This document shows positions 22,790-29,951 of a stretch of DNA of 46,452 nt, piece by piece. The notes beneath the pieces were generated by a model. The model saw only the letters and a program-made list of their open reading frames with translations, had not been told where the DNA came from and searched no databases. The translations under genes and the position numbers were made by a program. Source of the stretch: Oscillospiraceae bacterium UBA3851 (GTDB taxonomy: Bacteria; Bacillota; Clostridia; Oscillospirales; Oscillospiraceae); assembly GCA_002392625.1 (NCBI GenBank), contig DGHJ01000001.1, positions 1-46,452 on the forward strand, read 5' to 3'. The stretch's first letter is position 1. Each line of letters opens with the position of its first letter.

Positions 22790-24501
22790 GTAATTACGAA
22801 CTTCGAAGCAAACTCAGCCAGGTGGAGAGCGAGCTGAGACGGGTCGAGCAGATCAATTATGAATTGCGCAGCGAACTGGCGACGGTGGAAAACGGCGTCA
22901 ACCGCGCCCACAGGGAGCTGGAGGATTACAACGCCAGCATCCGCAATACCCTGGATAACTGCAATGGATCCATGCACGCCTCCCACCAGCGGGTGGTGGA
23001 TTCCATCGCCCTCCAGGGGGAGATCGAGCGGCTGTACGCCCGGTTCAAGAACGTGGAGCTGGCCAACAAGAAGATCCGGGCGGCCAACAACAAGAAATAC
23101 TATGACTTTTCCAACTACCGCACGGTGCGGAAGATCGTCCAGGGCATCATGGACAATCTGGATGTGCAGATCGTCAGCGACAAGACGATCCTCAAGTCCG
23201 TGGAGGTCCAGCATCTGCAGACCCCCGATTACTGGCTGACCTGTGTGCTGATCAGCGTCATGGCCTGGCGCAACAACGACAGGGAGCTGGCCGACCGCGC
23301 CATGGCCCGCGCTATCAAACTGGACAAGAAGAGCAGCGCCATCTTCTACATGCTCTTCAACCTGCGGATGGGCCGGGAGGAGCCGGCGCTGAAGTGGTTC
23401 GACACCTACCAGGAGTGTGAGCTCAAGGGCAGCGATCAGAGGACGTTTTTGATGCTCTTCTCCCTGGTCAGCAGGACCATTGCGGATACCGTGGACGACA
23501 GGACCAAGAACGAGGTGGCCTCCTTCATCATGAGAGTGGTGGACGCCAACATGCGCTCGTCGGGGTACAACGAGGAGGAGATCGTTACCCAGATCCGCCG
23601 GTACTTCAACCGCATGCAGCCCAGCGACGAGCTTCAGTACACCCTGCTGCGCAAGTACTGCCAGGAGTTCGACCAGCTGACGGACGTCATGATGCAGGCC
23701 AAGAACAATATCAACCTGCTGGAGTTCATCCTCAGAACGATGAACGTGCCGCCGGAGGAGAAAAACACCTTCCTCAAGTCTTACATTGATGAGCTGATCG
23801 CCGCACCCAACCAGGTGGAGAAGGACGTCTACGACGAGATCGCCTACAACGAGATGATCATCCGCCTGGAGGGCGACATGGAGGCCGCCAGGGAACGGTT
23901 CGACGCCGAGCAGGCCAAAAAGGCCAACGACCTGAACCTGATCGCCGAGATGGTGGACTGGATCTACGAGCGGGATGATCAGGACGTCAACGGCCAGATC
24001 CGGCTGAACATGTTCACCCTGACGAAGATGCTGCAGGAGAAGGCCGTGGAGGAGCACACCGAGGATTATCGGAGCCGGAAAAAGGTCAACTACCCGGTCA
24101 AGATCGATGACTATGCCGCCGTGATGAACTTCCGCCATGAGGACGAGGAACGGCAGAAGATGGCCGCCTTCTATACCGGTCAGCGGGACGAGGCCCTGGC
24201 CGCCATCAAGGACTGGCCTGCCTATATCGGCTTCGGCGTCGCCGCGGCGGCGTTGGTCGGCTGCTTCTTTGCCCGCTTTTGGCTGCTGGTCCTGACGGTG
24301 GGCGGCGTGGGCTACGGTCTTTTCAAGCTGCTGTCCAACAAGGGGGCGCGAAAGCAGCTGGAGCGCGCCTGTGCCGAGAAGATCCGGGCCACCGCCGACA
24401 TCATGCAGCAGCTGTTCGCCGAATTCCGGGAGTACCGGAAGGAACTGGACGAGTACGACGCCTATCACGACAGGATCATGGAGGAGCTGGCCAAGATCTG
24501 A
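22786..24501 (+). CDS. coiled-coil/helical-repeat membrane protein, paralogue 3
   Basis: A 571-residue protein starting at the ATGA overlap with the AAA+ gene. It has an N-terminal coiled coil (LSQVESELRRVEQINYELRS), then YWLTCVLISVMAWRNNDREL and NLRMGREEPALKWFDTYQEC (the same position as LRFGR.EAAKKW in paralogues 1 and 2), then EIAYNEMIIRLEGDMEAARE and VDWIYERDDQDVNGQIRLNM. Two TM helices at about 479-513 and a coiled C-terminus follow. It is the most divergent of the three, separated from the others by the small genes and the AAA+ ATPase; coupling to the ATPase suggests a direct partnership. It is the last gene of the operon. Confidence 0.7.
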   Translation: MSNYELRSKLSQVESELRRVEQINYELRSELATVENGVNRAHRELEDYNASIRNTLDNCNGSMHASHQRVVDSIALQGEIERLYARFKNVELANKKIRAANNKKYYDFSNYRTVRKIVQGIMDNLDVQIVSDKTILKSVEVQHLQTPDYWLTCVLISVMAWRNNDRELADRAMARAIKLDKKSSAIFYMLFNLRMGREEPALKWFDTYQECELKGSDQRTFLMLFSLVSRTIADTVDDRTKNEVASFIMRVVDANMRSSGYNEEEIVTQIRRYFNRMQPSDELQYTLLRKYCQEFDQLTDVMMQAKNNINLLEFILRTMNVPPEEKNTFLKSYIDELIAAPNQVEKDVYDEIAYNEMIIRLEGDMEAARERFDAEQAKKANDLNLIAEMVDWIYERDDQDVNGQIRLNMFTLTKMLQEKAVEEHTEDYRSRKKVNYPVKIDDYAAVMNFRHEDEERQKMAAFYTGQRDEALAAIKDWPAYIGFGVAAAALVGCFFARFWLLVLTVGGVGYGLFKLLSNKGARKQLERACAEKIRATADIMQQLFAEFREYRKELDEYDAYHDRIMEELAKI

Positions 24502-24523
24502 GTGTTAAAAATGGAAAATAATG

Positions 24524-24552
24524 AAAAAAGCGGTGCGAAAGCGCCGCTTTTT
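24524..24552 (+). terminator. terminator of the long toxin-system operon
   Basis: AAAAAAGCGGTGC, a GAAA loop and GCGCCGCTTTTT form a stem with one G-T/mismatch position and a T tract, 22 bases after the last stop codon. It separates the long operon from the surface-polymer operon. Confidence 0.85.
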
Positions 24553-24611
24553 CCGCCATGGAGAATGGAAAGACCTCGCGCCGCTGGCAGGAACTACAAA
24601 AGAGGTATGGC

Positions 24612-24640
24612 TTGCTAATGGGGCGCGATGTTGCTATAAT
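24612..24640 (+). promoter_or_regulatory. upstream promoter (P1) of the surface-polymer operon
   Basis: TTGCTA (24612-24617), a 17-base spacer and TATAAT (24635-24640). It lies 200 bases before the first start and 105 bases before a second promoter at 24717. Confidence 0.65.
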
Positions 24641-24666
24641 GAAGGCGCAAAACGGAAAGGGCGGAT

Positions 24667-24689
24667 TTGACGGGAGCGGTTCCTGTCAA
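24667..24689 (+). promoter_or_regulatory. imperfect 23-bp palindrome between two promoters
   Basis: TTGACGGGA, then GCGG, then TTCCTGTCAA pairs outward as TTGAC...GTCAA with inner matches. Placed between P1 and P2 it could be a regulator site; no regulator gene is adjacent, so the partner is unknown. Confidence 0.35.
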
Positions 24690-24716
24690 TTTGCGTCCCA
24701 AAATAGGCGATTTTGC

Positions 24717-24745
24717 TTGACGGACAGCGCGAAAACAGGTATGAT
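24717..24745 (+). promoter_or_regulatory. main promoter (P2) of the surface-polymer operon
   Basis: TTGACG (24717-24722), exactly 17 bases, and TATGAT (24740-24745): close to sigma-A consensus. The leader to the ATG at 24840 is about 90 bases and shows no recognisable riboswitch. Confidence 0.8.
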
Positions 24746-24839
24746 ATTGTATTATAATGTGTACATTGCACCCATCTGCCCGTTGGGGCGAAACGAAGCG
24801 GAGCGATCCGGTTACGAGACGGGGGTTTGTGGATTGGAA

Positions 24840-25520
24840 ATGACGACCGTTCAGCGGGACGAGCGCGAGCAGATCGCTGCGCCGGCGCCCGCCCCTGAAG
24901 TGAATACCGCGCCGGAGTACCCGGCGCAGGATCCGGCCCGCCTTCGGGTCTATTTGTGCGTGAAGCGGATCTTCGACTTCACCGCTGCGCTCATCGGCCT
25001 GATCCTGGCCGGCGTCCCCATGCTCATCATCGGCGCCTGCGTGTGGGGCAGCACCAAAGGCCCCACGCTGCTGAAGCAGGAGCGGGTGGGCCAGTACAAA
25101 AAGGTGTTCACCATCTATAAGTTCCGCACCATGGTGTACAACGCGCCTCACGACGTAGCCACCACGCTGCTGAAGGACGCCGACTCCTACATCACCCCCG
25201 TGGGCCGCTTTCTGCGCAAGACCAGCCTGGATGAGCTGCCCCAGCTCATCAACGTGCTCAAGGGCGACATGTCCCTGGTGGGCTTCCGCCCTGTGGTGCT
25301 GACGGAGAAGAAGCTCAACGCCCTGCGGGAACAGTACGGCGTGTTCCAGTGCAAGCCGGGCATCACCGGCCTTGCCCAGATCCGCGGACGGGACGACATC
25401 TCCTATAAGGAGAAGGCCCGCATCGACGCCGAGTACGCCGCCACCAGGTCCATCAAGCTGGACCTCTACTGCCTATTGAAGACCATTCCCTTTGCCGCCT
25501 CCCAGAAGGGCGCGCGGTGA
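24840..25520 (+). CDS. initiating sugar-phosphate transferase (polyprenyl-phosphate, Bac_transf family)
   Basis: A 226-residue membrane enzyme that transfers the first sugar-1-phosphate to undecaprenyl phosphate and so starts a surface glycan. After a Pro/Ala-rich lead it has one hydrophobic helix (DFTAALIGLILAGVPMLIIG), then the bacterial sugar transferase signature: GPTLLKQERVGQYKKVFTIY, KFRTM, GRFLRKTSLDELPQLINVLK with GDMSLVGFRPV, and KPGITGLAQIRGR. The family core is complete; it is the short, one-TM form (not the five-TM WbaP form). ATG 24840 is the first ATG after promoter P2; TTG 24834 is an alternative with better spacing from GGGGG. Sugar not determinable. Confidence 0.9.
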   Translation: MTTVQRDEREQIAAPAPAPEVNTAPEYPAQDPARLRVYLCVKRIFDFTAALIGLILAGVPMLIIGACVWGSTKGPTLLKQERVGQYKKVFTIYKFRTMVYNAPHDVATTLLKDADSYITPVGRFLRKTSLDELPQLINVLKGDMSLVGFRPVVLTEKKLNALREQYGVFQCKPGITGLAQIRGRDDISYKEKARIDAEYAATRSIKLDLYCLLKTIPFAASQKGAR

Positions 25521-25538
25521 GAACAAGGAAGTTTGCCG

Positions 25539-26345
25539 ATGAATACATTCAGAGAGATCATACGGGACCACACGCGATATGCCGGCCACATCCTGAAGCT
25601 GGCCAAGTCCGATCTGGTCCGCACCTACCGGGGCGCATCCCTGGGCTGGGCCTGGGCCGTCATCCGGCCTACCATCACCATTCTGATATACTACATCACC
25701 TTTTCCATCGGACTGCGCCAGGGTAGGCCCATCGGGGAGTTCTCCTATTTTCTGTGGCTCATCTCCGGCTTTGTGCCGTGGTTCTATATCTCCAACACCT
25801 TCACCGGCGGTGCCGGCTCTATCCGAAAATACAGCTATCTGGTGAAAAAGGTGCGATACCCCGTGTCCACCATCCCAACCATTGTCAGCCTGTCCAACTT
25901 CGTGGTGAACCTGTTTTTGACCGGGATCGTGCTGATCATCTTTCTTATCGGCGGGCACACGCCTGACGTCTACTGGCTGCAGCTGCCCTTTTACGCCCTG
26001 GTGATGTTCCTGTTTTTTACCACCTGGTCGCTGTTTGCTGGTATGCTGAGCGTCATCAGCAAGGATTTCATGAATCTGGTGAAGTCCGTGACCACAGCCC
26101 TCTTCTGGCTCTCCGGCGTCATGTACGACGTGCTGCGCGTCAAGAACGCCGCGCTGCTGGCTTTTCTGCGATATAACCCCGTGACCTACGTGGTTTACGG
26201 CTACCGCAACAGCCTGATCTACAAGACCTGGTTCTGGGAGGATCCCCGTTACCTGCTGAACATCGGCATCGTGTATGCGGTGCTGCTGGTGCTGGCCCTG
26301 TGGGTCTACCGCCGGACCATCCGCTCCATCTCTGACATTCTGTAA
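25539..26345 (+). CDS. ABC-2 type polysaccharide/teichoic acid exporter, permease
   Basis: A 268-residue ABC-2 permease of the TagG/Wzm kind with about six TM helices. It opens FREIIRDHTRYAGHILKLAK and SDLVRTYRGASLGWAWAVIR, the family's typical cytoplasmic amphipathic start, and has LWLISGFVPWFYISNTFTGG and the conserved NPVTYVVYGYRNSLIYK region near the end. ATG 25539 is chosen over TTG 25533 because AAGGAAG lies just before it. It is followed in 10 bases by the ATPase subunit. Together they would flip the lipid-linked polymer across the membrane. Confidence 0.9.
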   Translation: MNTFREIIRDHTRYAGHILKLAKSDLVRTYRGASLGWAWAVIRPTITILIYYITFSIGLRQGRPIGEFSYFLWLISGFVPWFYISNTFTGGAGSIRKYSYLVKKVRYPVSTIPTIVSLSNFVVNLFLTGIVLIIFLIGGHTPDVYWLQLPFYALVMFLFFTTWSLFAGMLSVISKDFMNLVKSVTTALFWLSGVMYDVLRVKNAALLAFLRYNPVTYVVYGYRNSLIYKTWFWEDPRYLLNIGIVYAVLLVLALWVYRRTIRSISDIL

Positions 26346-26355
26346 GGAAAACGCC

Positions 26356-27093
26356 ATGAGCGAAAAAGTCATTGCCATACAACTGAAGAACGTGAGAAAG
26401 ACCTTCCGGCTCTTTCCCAACGACAAGGCCCGGCTCAAGGGCATGCTGCTCCAGCGCGCCGGCGTAGGGGAGAAGCGGGCCATCGAGGATATCTCGATGA
26501 CTATCTACCGGGGGGAGTCGGTGGCCCTGTTCGGCCGCAATGGCGCCGGCAAATCTACCTTGCTGAAGATGATCACCGGCGTCACCTATCCTACCGACGG
26601 CTACATCCGCGTCAACGGCCGTGTCAGCGCCCTGCTGGAGCTGACCGCCGGCTTCGACCCCGGTCTTACCGGACGGGAGAACATCTACCTGCTGGGCGAG
26701 ATTTTGGGCGTTGGCAAGGAGGAGATCCGCCAGCTGGAGGGGGAGATCATCGCCTTCGCCGAGCTGGATCAGTACATCGACCAGCCCGTTCGCACCTATT
26801 CCAGCGGCATGAAGGCGCGGCTGGGCTTCGCCATCAACGCCAGCATCCGGCCGGAGATCCTCATCGTGGACGAGGCTCTCAGCGTGGGCGACGCCAACTT
26901 CCGGCGCAAGTGCCGGGCCAAGGTGGACGAGGTTCTGAAAACCGGCGCCACCTTCCTGTTCGTGACCCACTCCCTGCCGGAGGCCAAGCGCCTGTGCAAG
27001 CGAGGCGTGGTGCTGGCCCAGGGACGCGTCCAGTTTGACGGGCCTGTGGCTGAGGCCGCCGCGTTTTACGAGAAAATGCTGGACAAGGAATGA
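26356..27093 (+). CDS. ABC-2 type polysaccharide/teichoic acid exporter, ATP-binding protein
   Basis: A 245-residue ABC ATPase, partner of the preceding permease (TagH/Wzt type). Motifs in order: Walker A GRNGAGKSTLLK, Q-loop region, TYSSGMKARLGFAI (signature) and LIVDEALSVGD (Walker B), with H in FVTHSLPEAK. The VSALLELTAGFDPGLTGREN text is diagnostic of the teichoic-acid/O-antigen exporter branch. No C-terminal carbohydrate-binding extension is present, so export probably does not depend on a capped polymer end. ATG 26356 lies 10 bases after the permease stop. Confidence 0.92.
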   Translation: MSEKVIAIQLKNVRKTFRLFPNDKARLKGMLLQRAGVGEKRAIEDISMTIYRGESVALFGRNGAGKSTLLKMITGVTYPTDGYIRVNGRVSALLELTAGFDPGLTGRENIYLLGEILGVGKEEIRQLEGEIIAFAELDQYIDQPVRTYSSGMKARLGFAINASIRPEILIVDEALSVGDANFRRKCRAKVDEVLKTGATFLFVTHSLPEAKRLCKRGVVLAQGRVQFDGPVAEAAAFYEKMLDKE

Positions 27094-27097
27094 GACC

Positions 27098-28243
27098 ATG
27101 AAAACCACCATCCTCTGCGCGATCATCCACGTGGGAACCTGGGTCCTGCAGGCGCTGTATGCGCTGATGAAGCTCGCACCGGTGAAAGACCAGGTGTGCT
27201 TCTTCAGCCGTCAGGGCGACGAGCCCTCCATCGACTTTCAGATGCTGATGGCCGAGCTGCGTGCCACGGCGCCGGAGTTGGAGCAGGTGACCATGTGCCA
27301 TCAGTTCCGCACAGGGCGGGACAGATTTATCACCTTCGCCCTGGACCAGCTGCGCAGCATGCGATGGCTGGCCACGTCGCGGGCCTGCATCATTGACGGC
27401 TATTGGCCCGTGGTGTCTCTGCTGCGCCACCGGAAGGAGCTGACCGTTGTGCAGATCTGGCACTCGGTGGGCAAGATCAAAAAGTCCGGCTACCAGACGC
27501 TGGACACGCCCTCCGGCCGCAACGGCAAGCTGGCCCGCGCCCTGAAAATGCACCGGAATTACACCTACATCATCTCCGGTGGTACCGCCTGGACACCCTA
27601 TTACCTGGCTTCCTTCGACACCACGCCGGAGCATCTGCGCCACTACGGCCTGCCCCGGCTGGACTGGCTGCTGCAGCAGGTCGACCTGCGCCCCGGCTTT
27701 GAGGAGAAGTACCCGGAGCTGAAGGGCAAGACCGTCGTGCTGTATGCCCCCACCTACCGCACCTACGACATCAACCCCCAGGACGAGCTGCTGCCCCTGT
27801 TCCAGGGGGACAAGTACGCCCTGGTCTGCCGCTTCCACCCCAACCAGAAGTTTGCCGCAGCCCTGCCGGAGAGCGTGACGCGGTACGAGGCCGGGGACAC
27901 CTTCGAGTGGATGTCCTGCTGCGATATTGTCATCACCGACTATTCGTCCCTCTCCCTGGAGGCGGCGGTGCTGGATAAGAAGATCTATTACTACCTCTTT
28001 GACCACGACCGGTATCTCCGGGACAACGGACTGAACGTAGACCCGGCGGAGATCATGCCCCACTGCGCCTTTGAAAAGGCGGCGGACCTGTTCGCCGCCA
28101 TCGACAGCGGCGTCTATCCCGACGGCGAGCTGGAGAGCTTCCGGCGGGGCTATCTGCCGGAGGAGCTGGGCAGCTCCACAAAAAACATCGCCGCGCTCAT
28201 CACCGGCGCGGACGAAACGGAAAAGGAATTGGAACTGGTATGA
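27098..28243 (+). CDS. CDP-glycerol:poly(glycerophosphate) glycerophosphotransferase family protein
   Basis: A 381-residue membrane-associated transferase (Glyphos_transf family: TagB/TagF-like), which adds glycerol phosphate or ribitol phosphate to a lipid-linked acceptor. Family marks: an N-terminal hydrophobic helix, LTVVQIWHSVGKIKKSGYQT (catalytic His within the family's WH motif), LYAPTYR, and DIVITDYSSLSLEAAVLDKK with YYLFDHDRY. ATG 27098 lies 4 bases after the ABC ATPase stop. It overlaps the next gene by ATGA. This is the best evidence that the polymer is teichoic-acid-like. No TagD homologue for CDP-glycerol is recognised; the adjacent nucleotidyltransferase may provide an activated precursor. 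Confidence 0.88.
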   Translation: MKTTILCAIIHVGTWVLQALYALMKLAPVKDQVCFFSRQGDEPSIDFQMLMAELRATAPELEQVTMCHQFRTGRDRFITFALDQLRSMRWLATSRACIIDGYWPVVSLLRHRKELTVVQIWHSVGKIKKSGYQTLDTPSGRNGKLARALKMHRNYTYIISGGTAWTPYYLASFDTTPEHLRHYGLPRLDWLLQQVDLRPGFEEKYPELKGKTVVLYAPTYRTYDINPQDELLPLFQGDKYALVCRFHPNQKFAAALPESVTRYEAGDTFEWMSCCDIVITDYSSLSLEAAVLDKKIYYYLFDHDRYLRDNGLNVDPAEIMPHCAFEKAADLFAAIDSGVYPDGELESFRRGYLPEELGSSTKNIAALITGADETEKELELV

Positions 28244-28854
28244 GATATGTCATCATGGCTGACGGCGACATGAAGCGCTGGCACACCCAGAGCCATATCC
28301 CCAAGCACCTGCTCTCCGTGGGCGGCGAGACGCTGCTCTCGCGGCTGGTGCGGCAGCTCCGCGCATGTGACGGCGGGGCGGAGGTGTTCATCACCTCCCA
28401 CAATCCTGCCTACGAGGTGCCCGGTGCCGTGCGGTACGAGCCGCAGGAAAATCATCTGGAGATCGACCGCTTCACCCGCGAGCTGATCTGCGACGACGTG
28501 TGCTTCCTTTACGGCGACACCTGCTATACCGATGAGGCCGTGGTGTACATCACCGGGAAAAAGACCGACGCCCTCTGGTTCGTGGGCAGCCAGAGGTCCA
28601 TCGTGGCAGTGATCGCCCACGACGGCGCGCTGCTGCAAAACCACGTAAACCGGGCCAGGGATGCCTTTCTGGCCGGGCAGATCACCGACTGCCGGGGCTG
28701 GCAGGTCTACCAGTCCTACGCCGGGCTGCCCTTCGGCCCGCCTGCCATCGGCCCGGCCTTCACCCGGCTGACCGACGGCACCTGCGGGTTCAACACCTGG
28801 CAGGAATACGAGGAATTTCTGGAGAAAAGGGGAGAGGCCTGTGGACGCCTTTGA
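28240..28854 (+). CDS. nucleotidyltransferase family protein
   Basis: A 204-residue protein of the sugar-nucleotidyltransferase fold. It starts RYVIMADGDMKRWHTQSHIP followed by KHLLSVGGETLLSRLVRQLR, the family's GxxxR..Px..K.LL..~ge.~l pattern (GDMKRW instead of GxGtRl). FLYGDTCYTDEAVV supplies a metal-binding Asp. The form is short compared with glucose-1-phosphate thymidylyltransferases (about 290). It overlaps both neighbours (ATGA at the start, 14 bases at the end). It may make a CDP- or UDP-activated sugar or alcohol for the preceding transferase; substrate unknown. Confidence 0.75.
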   Translation: MRYVIMADGDMKRWHTQSHIPKHLLSVGGETLLSRLVRQLRACDGGAEVFITSHNPAYEVPGAVRYEPQENHLEIDRFTRELICDDVCFLYGDTCYTDEAVVYITGKKTDALWFVGSQRSIVAVIAHDGALLQNHVNRARDAFLAGQITDCRGWQVYQSYAGLPFGPPAIGPAFTRLTDGTCGFNTWQEYEEFLEKRGEACGRL

Positions 28855-29896
28855 GCTGTACCGCCGCGGCGAGCAGAAGCTGAAGCTGTTCGTGCTGTAC
28901 TGGCGGCGCATCGTGTTTGCCAGGGATCACTTCAAGGTCCCGTTTTATAACAAGATCAAGGCCAATGTGTTCGGCGGCTTCCTGGCCGACCAGTGGGCCC
29001 TGTACGATCTGAACATGAAGAAGAAACGGGAGTACCTGTCTGAGTTCGACTGGTACCGCTCCCGCTACATCAACGAGCCCTTCGACTACATGCTCAACAA
29101 CAAGGTGGTGGCTACCGAGGTGCTGCGCCAGTACATCCGTGTGCCGGAGCTTTACCTGGTGGACAGCAAGGGCTTCCTGGCCGACCTGGACGGAAGGCCC
29201 ATCACCGTGGACGACGCCATGGCCCTGATCCGGGCCAAGGGCGACGCCATTCTGAAGCCCTTCGGAAAGGGCAAGGGCAACGGCGTCCACCGCATGGGCC
29301 ACGACGGCGAGAGCTGGCTGCTGGACAGCAAACCGGCGGAGGAGACCGGGCTGCGCCGGATCCTGGAAAAGGAGCACGACTGGTATCTCTCCGAGACCGT
29401 TCGCCAGCACGCATATGCCGACCGGCTCTATGACAAAACCGTCAACACCATCCGCATCATCACCATGAAGGAGCCTTCCACCGGGCAGTTCAAGGTCTTC
29501 TTCGCCGTGCAGCGGGTGGGCACCAGCGCCACCGTACCAGTGGACAACGCCAGCCAGGGCGGCCTGGTGTGCAAGATTGACCTGGACACCGGCCGGCTCA
29601 GCCACGCCAAAAGCCTCCACAACAGCAATACCTACGAAAATCACCCGGATTCCGGCACACGCTTCGACGAGGTGGTCGTGCCCGACTGGCAGCAGCTCAA
29701 GGACGAGATCCTCGCTCTGGTCAGCCATTTCCCCTACCTCCACTTCGTGGCCTGGGACGTGGTGAAGCTGCCCGACGGCACCAACTGCATCATCGAGGCC
29801 AACACCTCCTCCGGCGTCAACATCATCCAGCTCTGGGGCGGCCAGCGCCGCGGTGAGCTGGGCGATTTCTACCGCCACTACGGCGTCATCAAATAG
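28841..29896 (+). CDS. ATP-grasp protein, sugar-transfer-associated type (single domain)
   Basis: A 351-residue protein starting at GTG 28841 inside the end of the preceding gene. Its C-terminal 250 residues match the sugar-transfer-associated ATP-grasp family (ATPgrasp_ST): ILKPFGKGKGNGVHRM (ATP-binding loop), YLSETVRQHAYADRLYDKTV with NTIRIITMKEP, VDNASQGGLVCKIDLDTG and FVAWDVVKLPDGTNCIIEAN, whose final E/N residues bind Mg. ATP-grasp enzymes join a carboxylate to an amine or thiol through an acyl phosphate. In this cluster it could attach an amino acid to a sugar or glycerol. Substrate is unknown; two larger relatives follow. Confidence 0.82.
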   Translation: MDAFELYRRGEQKLKLFVLYWRRIVFARDHFKVPFYNKIKANVFGGFLADQWALYDLNMKKKREYLSEFDWYRSRYINEPFDYMLNNKVVATEVLRQYIRVPELYLVDSKGFLADLDGRPITVDDAMALIRAKGDAILKPFGKGKGNGVHRMGHDGESWLLDSKPAEETGLRRILEKEHDWYLSETVRQHAYADRLYDKTVNTIRIITMKEPSTGQFKVFFAVQRVGTSATVPVDNASQGGLVCKIDLDTGRLSHAKSLHNSNTYENHPDSGTRFDEVVVPDWQQLKDEILALVSHFPYLHFVAWDVVKLPDGTNCIIEANTSSGVNIIQLWGGQRRGELGDFYRHYGVIK

Positions 29897-29951
29897 TAAG
29901 AACAAATAAAATCAATATAGACAGCACAAAGTAAGGGAGTGGGAGCACAGT

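Noticed and set aside
22336..24468. Minus-strand open frame of about 700 codons opposite the AAA+ and paralogue 3 genes
   Set aside because: Same compositional shadow; no ribosome site and no domain. The + strand frames carry Walker motifs and TM helices.
8048..24501. Contractile phage-tail-like (PVC/T6SS) or type VII secretion system
   Set aside because: An AAA+ ATPase and a toxin are present, but there is no sheath, tube, baseplate, spike, WXG100, YukD or EssC-type FHA/FtsK protein.
24746..24839. Riboswitch in the leader of the surface-polymer operon
   Set aside because: The leader is under 100 bases and shows no conserved riboswitch core or terminator/antiterminator pair that I can recognise.
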